Shown here in pieces: positions 48,610-58,165 of a stretch of DNA of 64,000 nucleotides (positions are counted from its first letter, which is position 1; each line of letters begins with the position of its first letter). The position numbers were made by a program, and so were the translations under genes. Below the pieces are notes generated by a model. The model saw only the letters and a program-made list of their open reading frames with translations, did no database searches and was not told the origin of the DNA. This DNA is from Sphaerospermopsis kisseleviana NIES-73 (GTDB taxonomy: Bacteria > Cyanobacteriota > Cyanobacteriia > Cyanobacteriales > Nostocaceae): assembly GCF_002368075.1 (NCBI RefSeq), contig NZ_AP018314.1, positions 3,587,657-3,651,656 on the forward strand, in the 5' to 3' direction.

Positions 48610-48649
48610 GGGAATAGGGAATAGGGAATAGGGAATAGGGAATAGGGAG
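48609..48649. repeat. Heptanucleotide tandem repeat (GGGAATA)n
   Basis: Five units of GGGAATA directly after the stop of the pseudouridine synthase. Further intergenic repeats follow: a CGTTCCCAGTCTCTGACTGG segment (48680-48700) and TCCTGCC/TTCTGCC units (48736-48772). Confidence 0.9.
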
Positions 48650-48855
48650 CAAAGGGCAGGGAGAAGTTATTTCGTTATCTCGTTCCCAGTCTCTGACTGG
48701 GAATGCCACCAAGAGGCTCTGCCTCGACTTTTACCTCCTGCCTCCTGCCTCCTGCCTTCTGCCTTCTGACTCCTTGATCTCCTTCTTCTCAGATGCAGCC
48801 TTTATCGGTAAACTCATATATTACATACTCATACTCATAACTGGAGAAAAACACT

Positions 48856-49494
48856 TTGGGCATAGAATTACGCAGTTTCGTATTTCTAGACAACCTGCAA
48901 CCGCAACACGCAGCATATATGGGAACAGTAGCCCAAGGTTTTTTACCATTACCAGGGGATACATCCCTGTGGATTGAAATCTCACCCGGTATTGAAATCA
49001 ATAAAGTTACAGACGTAGCTTTAAAATCCGCTTCTGTCCGTCCGGGAGTGCAGATAGTAGAACGACTTTATGGACTTTTGGAAATACATTCCGGTTCTCA
49101 AGGAGAAACACGAGCCGCAGGACAAGCGATTTTAGACTTGTTGGGAGTCAGAAAAGAAGACTGTCTTAAACCCCGTGTGGTTTCTAGCCAGATCATCCGC
49201 AACATTGACGCTTACCAAACCCAACTCATCAACCGTACCCGTCGCGGACAACTGCTACTGGCAGGACAAACCCTCTATGTTTTAGAAGTTGAACCCGCTG
49301 CTTACGCTGCACTGGCAGCTAATGAAGCGGAAAAAGCAGCCGCAATTAATATTCTGGAAGTGCAAGCTGTCGGCAGTTTTGGGCGACTTTATTTAGGAGG
49401 AACGGAACGAGATATTTTAGCCGGTGCAGCAGGAGCTTTAACCGCAATTGAAAATGTACCAGGCCGCACTCCTCAAAGTCAGCGTCAAGAATAA
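48856..49494 (+). CDS. ccmP: CcmP-type carboxysome shell protein (tandem BMC domains)
   Basis: A 212-residue tandem-BMC protein. [20 protein letters not shown] opens the first domain. [20 protein letters not shown] ends it, and [20 protein letters not shown] starts the second. The [16 protein letters not shown] end fits CcmP. The start is TTG at 48856 with GGAG nine bases upstream, chosen because the conserved N-terminus (GIELRS) begins there. CcmP trimers stack and gate metabolite passage across the beta-carboxysome shell. The gene is away from any ccm operon, as in other cyanobacteria. Confidence 0.9.
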   Translation: MGIELRSFVFLDNLQPQHAAYMGTVAQGFLPLPGDTSLWIEISPGIEINKVTDVALKSASVRPGVQIVERLYGLLEIHSGSQGETRAAGQAILDLLGVRKEDCLKPRVVSSQIIRNIDAYQTQLINRTRRGQLLLAGQTLYVLEVEPAAYAALAANEAEKAAAINILEVQAVGSFGRLYLGGTERDILAGAAGALTAIENVPGRTPQSQRQE

Positions 49495-49508
49495 AAGGAT
49501 TAATAAAA

Positions 49509-50315
49509 ATGGCACATCAACAACATCTAACTTTATTAAAATCAGGTGCAGTCACTTGGACAGGATGGAGAAAAGAAAACCCGGAAATTGAAATTGATTT
49601 GAGTACCGCTAACTTAGTAGGAGAAAACTTTCGGGGTGCAAATCTCCAAGGTGTGAATTTAAATAAGGTAAATTTAAGTTATGCTTTATTGGTCAGAACA
49701 AATTTTCAAGGTGCAAATTTAAGTAGTGCTAATCTCTCTCACGCTAAGTTAATCGAAGCTGACTTTTCTCAAGCTAATTTGAGTCTCGCTAATTTGCAAG
49801 ATGCCATTTTGACACAGGCTAATTTATCTCAGGTAACTTTAATTGGTGCTGATTTAAAAGCCGCTAACCTCATCTGTGCAATCATTACAGACGCTAATTT
49901 AATTGGGACAGATTTTCACAACGCTAATTTAAAAAATGTCGATTTAGCAGATAGTAAACTCATCCGCAGTAATCTGAGTTTTGCTAATTTGATGGGTGCT
50001 AATTTAATTAATGCTGACTTGTCAGAAGCTAATTTATATGAAGCAGAAATAATGCAAAGCTATCTTTATCAAGCTAATTTTTATAAGGCAAATTTAACTA
50101 AATCACATTTAGGAAGTTCTTACTTATTCCGCGCTAATTTCAGTGAGGCTAATTTAACCAATACTGATTTAACTGGGGCTAATTTGAAATATGCCAATTT
50201 AGCAGGTGCAAATTTAACAGGTGCAACCCTCAGAGGTGCAAATTTAACAGGTGCTAACCTCAAAGGTGCAATTTTAACTGATGCTATTTTGCCAGTTGCT
50301 TTTGGATGTGATTAG
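49509..50315 (+). CDS. Pentapeptide-repeat protein
   Basis: A 268-residue protein made almost entirely of A(N/D)LxX pentapeptides from about residue 34 to the end (ANLQGVNLNKVNLSYALLVR and so on), folding as a right-handed quadrilateral beta-helix. The first 33 residues (HLTLLKSGAVTWTGWRKENP) are a non-repeat cap, common in cyanobacterial members. No signal peptide. The gene starts 14 bp after ccmP, so they may share a transcript. Function unknown. Confidence 0.88.
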   Translation: MAHQQHLTLLKSGAVTWTGWRKENPEIEIDLSTANLVGENFRGANLQGVNLNKVNLSYALLVRTNFQGANLSSANLSHAKLIEADFSQANLSLANLQDAILTQANLSQVTLIGADLKAANLICAIITDANLIGTDFHNANLKNVDLADSKLIRSNLSFANLMGANLINADLSEANLYEAEIMQSYLYQANFYKANLTKSHLGSSYLFRANFSEANLTNTDLTGANLKYANLAGANLTGATLRGANLTGANLKGAILTDAILPVAFGCD

Positions 50316-50719
50316 AATCGGCAAACTAATCAACGCCAATATATAAATTATTTAAATATAATTTTGCCAAAAAAGTTACACAAGTCATTTTTACCGCCAA
50401 AATTCTGAGAATTTCTGTCAATAAGCTTTTTCCAGATAACGATTTTCCAAGGGTCTTGACTTCTGGACTGGTTATGATAATATGTGTATTTGAATAATCC
50501 AAGGGTTATTAATGTCTAAATTAAGATTTAATTAAGATTTACTAAAATTTAAAGATTTGTAAAATAAATCTAGACTCTCTAGTGGACTAGAGGGTTTAGG
50601 ATAAATTAGACAACACAACAGGACTCTCAGCCAAAAATTGGTAACATGGGTAAAACAAATTGCTGATTTTTGGCAGAAATGCCCTAAACCTTCCTTGGGA
50701 AGCGAAAGGAGCAAAAGTG
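50316..50719. other. Untranslated region upstream of the copper module
   Basis: About 400 bp with no gene. The region must contain the promoter of the DUF305 gene. I could not identify a MerR-type or CoaR-type operator with confidence. Confidence 0.4.
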
Positions 50720-51346
50720 ATGCTTAACAAATCAGTCAACTTTGGTATTTTAGGTTTACTAGCCGCTTTATCCCTCACCAATAGCGCCATAGCCCAACCA
50801 CATCAACATTCGCCTTCTACCCCTGCTGGTGAGACAAACACCATGCCCCATACCATGCCCCAGCAACAGGAAGATCAGCGTTTTCTGAAAATGATGGTTC
50901 ATCATGATCAGAAAACGGTGAAAATAGCAGATTTGGCCATACAGAAGGCGAAAAATCCCCAGATAATAGCGTTGGCCACTGAGATAAAAACCGAGCAAAC
51001 CCAAGAAATTGAGCAATTACAAGCTTTGTACAAACAGTTATATGGCGCAGAATTGCCCGCTGGTGCTATGAATTGTATGGACATGGGTGGTATGGGTGGT
51101 ATGGGTAGAGGTAACGGTATGGGAGGAATGATGAGTTTAGAAGCTTTAGAAAATGCCCCCAACTTTGACCAGGAATTTTTGCGGAAGATGATTCACCATC
51201 AACAAATGTCAGTGAAGATGGCAAAGACAACTGCTGAAAATGCTAATGAGCCACAAATTCGCAATTTAGCTCAAGCTATCATCAAAACGCAAACAGCCCA
51301 ACTTGAGAAATTGCAGCAGTTGCAAAAGGTGACAGGTAACAGGTGA
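50720..51346 (+). CDS. DUF305 Met/His-rich exported protein
   Basis: A 208-residue protein from the ATG at 50720, with AGGAG 8 bp upstream; a frame from TTG 50660 would add 20 residues before the signal peptide. The signal peptide is at 1-25 (AALSLTNSAIA). The body has the duplicated DUF305 HH motifs, MVHHDQKTVKIADLAI and MIHHQQMSVKMAKTTA, separated by a Met/Gly stretch (DMGGMGGMGRGNGMGGMM) that could bind Cu(I). The first gene of a copper module with an HMA chaperone and CopA following. Confidence 0.87.
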   Translation: MLNKSVNFGILGLLAALSLTNSAIAQPHQHSPSTPAGETNTMPHTMPQQQEDQRFLKMMVHHDQKTVKIADLAIQKAKNPQIIALATEIKTEQTQEIEQLQALYKQLYGAELPAGAMNCMDMGGMGGMGRGNGMGGMMSLEALENAPNFDQEFLRKMIHHQQMSVKMAKTTAENANEPQIRNLAQAIIKTQTAQLEKLQQLQKVTGNR

Positions 51347-51386
51347 CAGGTGACAGTTATCAGTTATCAGTTATCAGTTATCAGTT
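51333..51386. repeat. Tandem heptamers GGTGACA then GTTATCA
   Basis: Two related 7-bp repeat blocks run from the end of the DUF305 gene (which stops inside them at 51346) into the gap before the HMA gene. Confidence 0.85.
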
Positions 51387-51436
51387 GAACCTTAATTTTT
51401 TGTTCACTTGATTTTTTCACTTTCTTGTTTAAAGTT

Positions 51437-51631
51437 ATGACAATCAAACTTACAGTTCCGGGAATGGCTTGTTCTGCTTGTGCCAACAATATTACCAATG
51501 CAGTTAAAGCCGTAGATGCTAACGCTAATGTGGAAGCTGATCCCAAAACCAAACTTGTCAATGTCGATACTCAAGCTTCAGAAACTGCTATTAAAGAAGC
51601 TTTAACTGCTGCTGGTTATCCTCCAGCTTAA
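51437..51631 (+). CDS. Copper chaperone, heavy-metal-associated domain
   Basis: A 64-residue single HMA domain from the ATG at 51437; a TTG at 51425 adds four residues. The metal-binding motif GMACSAC is at 9-15, with C12 and C15. Beta-alpha-beta-beta-alpha-beta composition and KEALTAAGYPP at the end match CopZ/Atx1 proteins. It probably hands Cu(I) to the CopA ATPase encoded 80 bp downstream. Confidence 0.9.
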   Translation: MTIKLTVPGMACSACANNITNAVKAVDANANVEADPKTKLVNVDTQASETAIKEALTAAGYPPA

Positions 51632-51663
51632 TAGTTAGGGAGATGGGGAGAAATTTATTAGAC

Positions 51664-51701
51664 CTATTCCCTATTCCCTATTCCCTATTCCCTATTCCCT
51701 A
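51664..51701. repeat. Heptanucleotide tandem repeat (CTATTCC)n
   Basis: Five units between the chaperone and CopA genes, the reverse complement of the GGGAATA-type repeat at 48609. Confidence 0.9.
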
Positions 51702-51710
51702 CTCTAAATT

Positions 51711-53975
51711 ATGAATAATATTACTCTCAAACTCAAAGGAATGAGTTGTGCTTCCTGTGCTAATAATGTGGAACAAGCTATACTTGCAGTTCCTGGTGTG
51801 ATTGAGTGCAATGTTAATTTTGGTGCAGAACAAGCAACAATTAATTATGAACCAAAACAGACTAATTTAACAGAAATTAAAGCTGCTATTGAAGATGCTG
51901 GTTATTCATCTTTTTCTATGGTAGAAGCACAGGGTGAAGATGATGTGGCACAAGTCCAGAAAATAGCAGAAGAACAAGAATTAAAGCTTAAATTATGGAC
52001 AGGGGGGATAATTAGCACATTCCTGTTTGTCGGTTCTTTACCGATGATGACAGGGTTAAAATTACCTTTTATTCCTGATTTTTTACATCATCCTTGGTTG
52101 CAGTTAATATTAACAACTCCGGTGCAGTTTTGGTGTGGAGGTTCGTTTTTTAGAAATGGTTGGAAGTCTTTAAAACACCACACCGCAACGATGGATACTT
52201 TAATCGCTTTGGGTACTGGTGCGGCTTATTTTTATTCTGTAGTGGTTACGCTTTTCCCTAGTTTTTTTATTTCCCAAGGTTTAGAAACTCATGTTTATTA
52301 TGAAGTTGCAGCAATGGTTGTCACTTTAATTTTATTGGGGCGGTTTTTGGAACATCGCGCTAGGGGACAAACTTCGGAAGCTATTAGAAAATTAATAGGT
52401 TTACAAGCAAAAACTGCTAGAGTTGTGCGGGATGGAAAAGAAATTGATGTTCCTATTCAAGATGTAATTATTAATGATATAATTTTGGTGCGTCCTGGGG
52501 AAAAAATTCCCGTTGATGGGGAAGTTATTGATGGTAATTCAATGGTTGATGAGGCGATGGTAACGGGTGAAAGTTTACCTGTGAAAAAGCAACCAGGAGA
52601 TGAAGTTATTGGGGCGACAATTAATAAAACTGGTAGTTTTAAATTTAAAGCAACTAGGGTAGGTAAGGATACTTTTTTAGCACAAATTGTGAAATTAGTC
52701 CAAGAAGCTCAAGGTTCTAAAGCTCCTATTCAAAGATTAGCAGATCAGGTAACAGGGTGGTTTGTTCCTGCTGTTATTGCTATTGCGATCGCAACTTTTT
52801 TGATTTGGTTTAATTTTACAGGTAATTTTACCCTTTCTCTGATTACAATGGTGGGTGTTTTAATTATCGCTTGTCCCTGTGCTTTGGGTTTAGCTACTCC
52901 TACTTCTGTAATGGTAGGAACTGGTAAAGGTGCGGAAAATGGTATTTTAATTAAAGATGCCCAAAGTTTAGAATTAGCACATAAAATTAAAACTATTGTA
53001 CTTGATAAAACCGGGACTTTAACTCAAGGTAAACCCACAGTTACAGATTTTGTGACTGCTAAAGGTACAGCTAATCAAAATGAAATGAATTTATTAAAAT
53101 TAGCTGCATCTGTAGAAAGAAATTCTGAACATCCTCTAGCGGAAGCTGTGGTAAAATATGCCGAATCTCAACAAGTTAATTTAACAGAAGTTACGGATTT
53201 TTTAGCTGTTGCTGGTTGTGGTGTACAAGGTATTGTTAATCATCATTCAGTGCAAATTGGGACAGAACGATGGTTAAATGAATTAGCAATTAATACCGAT
53301 GCTTTGCAAGAATATAAAATTGCTTGGGAAACCGGAGGAAAAACTGTCATTTTAATTGCTGTTGACGGAGAATTAGCAGGAATAATGGGTATTGCGGATG
53401 CTTTAAAACCTTCCTCAACAGCAGCGGTAAAAACATTGCAAAAGATGGGTTTAGAAGTGGTAATGTTAACAGGAGATAATCAACCTACTGCGGAAGCGAT
53501 CGCTCATCAAGTTGGTATTTCTCAAGTTTTCGCTCAAGTCAGACCTGATCAAAAAGCTGCTATTGTAAAATCATTACAATCCAAAATCCAAAATCCAAAA
53601 TCTAAAATTGTCGCAATGGTGGGGGATGGTATTAATGATGCACCAGCGTTAGCGCAAGCAGATGTAGGAATAGCTATTGGAACAGGTACAGATGTGGCGA
53701 TCGCTGCAAGTGATATTACTTTAATTTCTGGAGATTTGCAAGCAATTGTCACCGCTATTCAACTTAGTCGCGCTACCATTAATAATATTCAGCAAAATCT
53801 CTTCTTTGCTTTTATTTATAACATCATTGGTATCCCTGTTGCGGCTGGTATTCTTTACCCTATTTTCGGTTGGTTACTTAACCCCATTCTTGCAGGTGCA
53901 GCAATGGCACTTTCTTCCGTTTCTGTAGTTAGCAATGCTTTAAGATTACGTAAGTTTCAAGCAGGAGTTAATTAA
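51711..53975 (+). CDS. copA: Copper-translocating P1B-type ATPase
   Basis: A 754-residue Cu(I) exporter. One N-terminal HMA domain has C13-x-x-C16 (MSCASC). About eight membrane helices follow. The intramembrane CPC is at 388-390, the phosphorylation site DKTGT at D432 and the hinge GDGINDAP around 638-645, so all are intact. Just before the hinge, the residues [10 protein letters not shown] are encoded by AAAATCC-type heptamers, an apparent short-repeat insertion in frame. The last codon abuts the next gene's ATG. It pumps Cu(I) out of the cytoplasm or towards thylakoids (PacS/CtaA types). Confidence 0.93.
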   Translation: MNNITLKLKGMSCASCANNVEQAILAVPGVIECNVNFGAEQATINYEPKQTNLTEIKAAIEDAGYSSFSMVEAQGEDDVAQVQKIAEEQELKLKLWTGGIISTFLFVGSLPMMTGLKLPFIPDFLHHPWLQLILTTPVQFWCGGSFFRNGWKSLKHHTATMDTLIALGTGAAYFYSVVVTLFPSFFISQGLETHVYYEVAAMVVTLILLGRFLEHRARGQTSEAIRKLIGLQAKTARVVRDGKEIDVPIQDVIINDIILVRPGEKIPVDGEVIDGNSMVDEAMVTGESLPVKKQPGDEVIGATINKTGSFKFKATRVGKDTFLAQIVKLVQEAQGSKAPIQRLADQVTGWFVPAVIAIAIATFLIWFNFTGNFTLSLITMVGVLIIACPCALGLATPTSVMVGTGKGAENGILIKDAQSLELAHKIKTIVLDKTGTLTQGKPTVTDFVTAKGTANQNEMNLLKLAASVERNSEHPLAEAVVKYAESQQVNLTEVTDFLAVAGCGVQGIVNHHSVQIGTERWLNELAINTDALQEYKIAWETGGKTVILIAVDGELAGIMGIADALKPSSTAAVKTLQKMGLEVVMLTGDNQPTAEAIAHQVGISQVFAQVRPDQKAAIVKSLQSKIQNPKSKIVAMVGDGINDAPALAQADVGIAIGTGTDVAIAASDITLISGDLQAIVTAIQLSRATINNIQQNLFFAFIYNIIGIPVAAGILYPIFGWLLNPILAGAAMALSSVSVVSNALRLRKFQAGVN
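53576..53604 (+). repeat. In-frame AAAATCC heptamer repeat inside copA
   Basis: Four tandem heptamers (CCAAAAT units) matching intergenic repeat types. Three heptamers equal seven codons, so the reading frame survives. Confidence 0.8.
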
Positions 53976-54254
53976 ATGTTAAATAAAACATTAACTCAAA
54001 AATTCAATCAAAAATTCAATCAAAAATTCAATCAAAAAATCCTGTGGGTAAGTCTTGCTTGTTTAATGTTATTAACATCAAGTCCAGCAACAGCAGAAAA
54101 TTCCTATTCACATTCACAGCATAATCAAAATCAACAGTTTCAAATTATTCAGCAACCTTTAGAATTAAAATTTGCAGTAACTATTGCTGGTTTAGGTTTA
54201 ATAGGTTTAGAATTATGGTGGTTTATTTTTAGTAAATCAGAGGTAGGAAGGTAG
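53976..54254 (+). CDS. Small membrane protein after copA
   Basis: A 92-residue protein starting on the base after the copA stop. The N-terminus has three or four KFNQ repeats (12-bp tandem units, about 53997-54038), then a hydrophobic signal/anchor (about 22-40, ILWVSLACLMLLTSSPATA). A His/Gln-rich piece (YSHSQHNQNQQFQ) follows, and a second helix (about 68-88). The topology and the His-rich loop suggest a metal-linked accessory of CopA. That role is inferred from position; no family recognised. Confidence 0.65.
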   Translation: MLNKTLTQKFNQKFNQKFNQKILWVSLACLMLLTSSPATAENSYSHSQHNQNQQFQIIQQPLELKFAVTIAGLGLIGLELWWFIFSKSEVGR

Positions 54255-54276
54255 GAAGATAGGGAGTTTAATAACC

Positions 54277-54320
54277 CAATTACCAATCACCAATTACCAA
54301 TTACCAATTACCAATTACCA
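54277..54320. repeat. Heptanucleotide tandem repeat (CAATTAC)n
   Basis: About six units between the small membrane protein gene and the convergent merR gene. Confidence 0.9.
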
Positions 54321-54323
54321 AAT

Positions 54324-54773
54324 TTATTTCTGAATAATTGGACAAATAGTATCTTCAGGTTTGATTTCTGTATTTTGCCAACCGGAAAGTAATTGATTAA
54401 TTTCTGAGCGTAAAGTTAATAATTGCTCAATTTGATGATCAATCTGTGATAACTTTGCTTGCAGTTTTTCTTGAATTTCACAACAAGGGGGTTTACCGTG
54501 ATCATAAACTTCCAAAATATCTTTAATTTCTTCTAAACTTAAACCCAAATGTTGCGCTCTTTTAATAAAAGATAATCGAGTTAATACATCAGAAGAAAAT
54601 TGTCGATAACCTCCTTCAGTACGTGCTGATGCTTGAATTAAACCTAAACTTTCATAATAACGAATTGTTCTAATAGGAACACCACTTTTTTCTGTTACCT
54701 GACCAATTAAAAGTAGTTGTTTATCTTCAATTAACACAGCAGATTTTCCCAACTCTTGTTTTGATGATAACAT
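54324..54773 (-). CDS. MerR-family regulator with C-terminal cysteines
   Basis: About 149 residues from the ATG at 54773; the longer frame from 54854 is read through GGGAATA repeats and is not credible. The DNA-binding domain is IGQVTEKSGVPIRTIRYYES (23-42), with GLIQASARTEGGYRQFS after it, typical of MerR. A coiled coil at about 100-130 follows. Cysteines at 97, 98 (PPCCE) and 144 (TICPI) could bind metal. It probably controls the convergently placed copper genes, activating them on Cu(I) by promoter twisting. Confidence 0.88.
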   Translation of the reverse strand: MLSSKQELGKSAVLIEDKQLLLIGQVTEKSGVPIRTIRYYESLGLIQASARTEGGYRQFSSDVLTRLSFIKRAQHLGLSLEEIKDILEVYDHGKPPCCEIQEKLQAKLSQIDHQIEQLLTLRSEINQLLSGWQNTEIKPEDTICPIIQK

Positions 54774-54778
54774 AAGAA

Positions 54779-54822
54779 TGGGAATAGGAAATAGGGAATA
54801 GGGAATAGGGAATAGGGAATAG
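54779..54822. repeat. Heptanucleotide tandem repeat (GGGAATA)n
   Basis: Five to six units directly upstream of merR; a spurious frame through them reads as YSLFPIP repeats. Confidence 0.9.
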
Positions 54823-54837
54823 GTTAACAATCTTACC

Positions 54838-54903
54838 CAATCACCAATCAGCAATTACCAATTACCAATTACCAATTACCAATTACCAATTACCAATCAC
54901 CAA
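54838..54903. repeat. Heptanucleotide tandem repeat (CAATTAC / CAATCAC)n
   Basis: About nine units between merR and the Rieske oxygenase gene. Confidence 0.9.
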
Positions 54904-54985
54904 TGAAGTACCGAAAATAACCGTTTTTATTTGCTGGGTGTGATATTTCTAGATTACCCCCTTGACTATAAGTATAAATCTAAAA

Positions 54986-56089
54986 ATGAACGTCAATTCA
55001 GCAAATTTGAACCATACTAGAAAACCTAAGATTTTCAATCAACCAGAACGTTTTATTGAAGGTTGGTATTGGGTAATACCTTCTAAAAAGTTACGAGTTG
55101 GTGAAGTTAAACCCGTGACAATTTTGGGTAGAGAATTAGTAATTTATCGTGGTGAAGATAAACAAGCTGTGATTTTAGATGCTTACTGTCCTCATTTTGG
55201 CGCTCATCTGGGAGAAGGAACAGTAGAAGGTAATGAAATACGCTGTTTTTTTCATCATTGGAAATTTGACTCTGAAGGTTTTTGTGTAGAAATTCCTTGT
55301 TTAGAAGAACCTGTTAAAGTTAAAGCTAAAAGTTGGCCTACTGCTGAACAATATGGGTTAATTTGGGTTTGGACAGGAGAAACACCACAACAACCTTTAC
55401 CGTTTATTCCTGAGTTGGAAATGGAAGAATCTGACAGTGCTTTGAGTGCAAGATTTATCACCAACTGTCACCCTAATGTTTTTATGATTAATGCTATTGA
55501 TGCTCAACATTTTAACACAGTTCATAAATTACTATCAGAGTTTAATTTTGAAAAACAAGAACTCAATGAAAATGCCATTACTTTTACTAATACTACCCAA
55601 GAAAGTCCAGACTTTTGGTTAATAAAATTGATTCGTCCTTTTTATAAAAAACCTGTTCATTATCATCTTTGTTATTGGTATGGCATGACAGGAATGATTA
55701 CAATTAGTTTAGATTTTTTACAATTTCATCTTATATTTGCTTCCCGTTTAATAGAAGCGGGTAGAGCAGAAATAATGACAATATTAATGACTAAAAAACG
55801 CTTGGGTATTTTCGGTAGATTACATAATCGCTTGGTTTTATGGCTGAGTAAATTTGTGGCTGAAGACTTTATCAAAGACGACAACAAAATTTTTCAAACT
55901 ATTCAGTTTAATTTAAAATATCCTATTGACCTAGATCAACCCATAATTCAATTTATTGACCATTTAGAAAGACAAAAAGCTTTAAAATGGGGAACTTGGT
56001 ATATAGATAGAATGAATGACGGTGAAGTGAGAGAAATAGAGAAACGCCCAAAACGGGAAAAATGGCACGATGAATTAGTTAATGATTGA
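54986..56089 (+). CDS. Rieske non-haem iron oxygenase
   Basis: About 367 residues from the ATG at 54986; a TTG at 54962 would add eight. The Rieske [2Fe-2S] ligands are CPHFGAHLG (C68, H70) and CFFHHW (C87, H90). The mononuclear iron site is NAIDAQHFNTVHK with D172, H175 and H180 (D-x2-H-x4-H). Such enzymes hydroxylate or demethylate aromatic or sterol-like compounds, using electrons from a ferredoxin. Substrate unknown. No reductase gene is adjacent; in cyanobacteria cellular ferredoxin usually serves. Confidence 0.87.
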   Translation: MNVNSANLNHTRKPKIFNQPERFIEGWYWVIPSKKLRVGEVKPVTILGRELVIYRGEDKQAVILDAYCPHFGAHLGEGTVEGNEIRCFFHHWKFDSEGFCVEIPCLEEPVKVKAKSWPTAEQYGLIWVWTGETPQQPLPFIPELEMEESDSALSARFITNCHPNVFMINAIDAQHFNTVHKLLSEFNFEKQELNENAITFTNTTQESPDFWLIKLIRPFYKKPVHYHLCYWYGMTGMITISLDFLQFHLIFASRLIEAGRAEIMTILMTKKRLGIFGRLHNRLVLWLSKFVAEDFIKDDNKIFQTIQFNLKYPIDLDQPIIQFIDHLERQKALKWGTWYIDRMNDGEVREIEKRPKREKWHDELVND

Positions 56090-56113
56090 AAATTCACCAT
56101 TTTCACAATAAAA

Positions 56114-56140
56114 ATGAAGTGGTTTGTTTTGCCACTTCAT
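56114..56140 (-). terminator. Intrinsic terminator of the four-CBS gene (minus strand)
   Basis: ATGAAGTGG/CCACTTCAT, a 9-bp stem with a 9-nt loop. On the minus strand it is followed by TTTTTATT. It lies between the two convergent genes and could slow transcription both ways. Confidence 0.6.
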
Positions 56141-56254
56141 CAATTCCCAGGTAGAACCTTAGTATTGAGTATAACGACTACACAATTTTCAAATAGTATA
56201 AGATCAAACAGAATTGAAAATTCTCTTCATGCCAGTGAACAGGGTATTGAGGAG

Positions 56255-57442
56255 TTATGTCGATGAATGATAGCAATGGCGCATTTTGTCAATGTCCGTT
56301 ATTGCTAAATTTAAATACATTTGCTGTAATTCTGTGGATAGATTCGGGTTTTTGATCAAATGTTCTATCCTGCTTTCCAACAGAGAAATCAGGGTATTTA
56401 AGTTTTCCTTGGGAACTGGATGTTGTGGTTGTATTTGCCAATCTGGTTGTTGAGGTGGTTCTGGGGAATTAGTTTGGTTGCTGAGATATTCTGCTTTCTC
56501 AGCTTGTAATTGCGCTACATTTCGCTGTAAAGTTTCTATGACTCCATACATTTCTAAGGGATCAAATATCCGCAACAAGCTGGTTTGAGTCACTATTCCT
56601 AACTTTGATCCCCAATCCCAGGATACAACTAATCGTTGTACTCGCCGCTGCTGCATTTCTTGATGGGCTGACCATAGGGAATCTTCTGGAGTTAGCAAAA
56701 ACAAGGGTGTACTCATCGCTGTTTTTGCCTCAATTTGGTCTAAATTTAACCCCAATGCTTGAAATTGCACAATGTCTCTTTCGGTAACAATTCCTACAGG
56801 CTTAACAGCTTGCAGAATATTATTCCAGGAGTCTGTTTTGGTTATGACTATACAACTCACTTTATGAGTTGCCATCATCTGCGCCAAGGTGAGTACAGAA
56901 GTTGTTGGTGGTGCATGGATTACCTGGGTTGTCATTACCTCTGACACTCGCCTCATTTTTAGTAGGTTTGTGGGGCGTAAAATTTGTCTAATACTTTCTG
57001 GGGAAATAATTCCTAATACCTCTTTGTGTTCATTGACGATTACCAAATGGCGAATACGATACCGACGAAATAAAAACCGTGCGGCAAAGATGTCCTTAAA
57101 TGCAGTTTCTGACAGGGTAATTACTGGATGCGCCATGACATCAGCTATTTTTACCCTAGCAAAATCCGTACCCGCAGCCGTAAATCTCACAATATCTCGT
57201 TCTGTAAAAATACCTAATAATTCCCTCCCTTCCATGACTAGTACACAGCTGGAGCGTGTACCTTGCATGGAATTAAAGGTAATTCCTGCATCAAAATCCG
57301 GTAATAAGCAACTATTACCTCGTGTCTGATTCATTAAATTTACAACTTCCATCAGGGAAGTATGGGGTGCAACCACCAGTGGTTGCTTATCTATTGCATC
57401 TTCCAGGCAGGGAACGCCAATGAGTGGATCATCAATTTGCAT
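56255..57442 (-). CDS. Protein with four CBS domains
   Basis: A 395-residue soluble protein with two CBS pairs (about 10-155 and 165-300). Typical repeats include MEGRELLGIFTERDIVRFTA, VNEHKEVLGIISPESIRQIL and KPVGIVTERDIVQFQALG. A coiled-coil tail (about 310-395) is rich in Gln and Pro. CBS domains sense adenine nucleotides, so this may report energy state. Some cyanobacterial four-CBS proteins are fused to kinases or signalling domains; none is present here. Upstream DNA (57443-57718) holds no gene that I can support. Confidence 0.87.
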   Translation of the reverse strand: MQIDDPLIGVPCLEDAIDKQPLVVAPHTSLMEVVNLMNQTRGNSCLLPDFDAGITFNSMQGTRSSCVLVMEGRELLGIFTERDIVRFTAAGTDFARVKIADVMAHPVITLSETAFKDIFAARFLFRRYRIRHLVIVNEHKEVLGIISPESIRQILRPTNLLKMRRVSEVMTTQVIHAPPTTSVLTLAQMMATHKVSCIVITKTDSWNNILQAVKPVGIVTERDIVQFQALGLNLDQIEAKTAMSTPLFLLTPEDSLWSAHQEMQQRRVQRLVVSWDWGSKLGIVTQTSLLRIFDPLEMYGVIETLQRNVAQLQAEKAEYLSNQTNSPEPPQQPDWQIQPQHPVPKENLNTLISLLESRIEHLIKNPNLSTELQQMYLNLAITDIDKMRHCYHSST

Positions 57443-57718
57443 AGATTATTCGGTCTAGATTATAAATGGTAAAACTAATTATGAAGTTTTGTAAATTTAT
57501 TAGCAATAAATATATTAAATTCTGCAAAATATATATATAATACGAGAGATGTAAAAGATAAATGGGAGAAAAGCTTGCTATATAAAGGCTATAAGCTGTA
57601 AAAGGTAAATTAGCGTTAAAGATTTAAACTGGGATATCTAAGGGCCGATTGCCAGATAACTGGAGAGGAAAAGGAAGAGATATGAGGTATATGGCTCTAT
57701 TGAGAGGCAATATCTACA

Positions 57719-58060
57719 TCAGTCCTCACCCATGCCAGAAATTCGTTGCATTTTGCCATAAAGCCTGTCTAAAACCCTTTTCACGGACACAGGTTGCCAC
57801 TGATGTCCTCGCTTGGTGGTATATCCTTGCTGATTGAGCCAAGCAGCAATTTGTGGTAGTGATTTTCCTGACTTGTGATGACGGCGAATTAATTCAATAA
57901 TCTGTTGTTCAGCGGGATTGTCTACTAATTCACCATTAACTGATTGCTGACCAAAAGCGGGTGAACCATAGCCAGCATAGCCGCCACTGACAGCTTTTGC
58001 TTTCCGGGCTTGGTTGAGTTTTTCCCAGAGGGATTGGTTTTTCGATTCTTCAGCAGCCAT
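57719..58060 (-). CDS. Small recombinase-like protein
   Basis: A 113-residue protein whose central part, PAEQQIIELIRRHHKSGKSL, followed by PQIAAWLNQQGYTTKRGHQW and PVSVKRVLDR, matches the Recombinase domain found after the catalytic part of large serine recombinases. The N-terminal resolvase domain is missing. It might be a stand-alone DNA-binding protein conserved in cyanobacteria or a remnant. The intact frame and the ordinary start favour a real gene. It is divergent from adk. Confidence 0.65.
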   Translation of the reverse strand: MAAEESKNQSLWEKLNQARKAKAVSGGYAGYGSPAFGQQSVNGELVDNPAEQQIIELIRRHHKSGKSLPQIAAWLNQQGYTTKRGHQWQPVSVKRVLDRLYGKMQRISGMGED

Positions 58061-58165
58061 TGTTTTCAGAATTTAATTACCTTTGTCAACATGGTACATC
58101 AATTACTGGTGATTGCTGGTAAATGAGTCAGATTTTTCAGGCTTTTCAAGATAGGGGGTGTTTGA

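Noticed and set aside
48609-48649. Tandem repeats as a CRISPR array
   Set aside because: All tandem repeats in the window have 7- or 12-bp units without spacers. No cas gene is present.
54774-54854. Longer start for MerR
   Set aside because: The extra residues (YSLFPIP repeats) come from GGGAATA tandem repeats; the ATG at 54773 gives a normal MerR N-terminus.
54962-54986. TTGACT as a -35 promoter box for the Rieske gene
   Set aside because: It is only 24 bp before the ATG and no -10 box at proper spacing follows.
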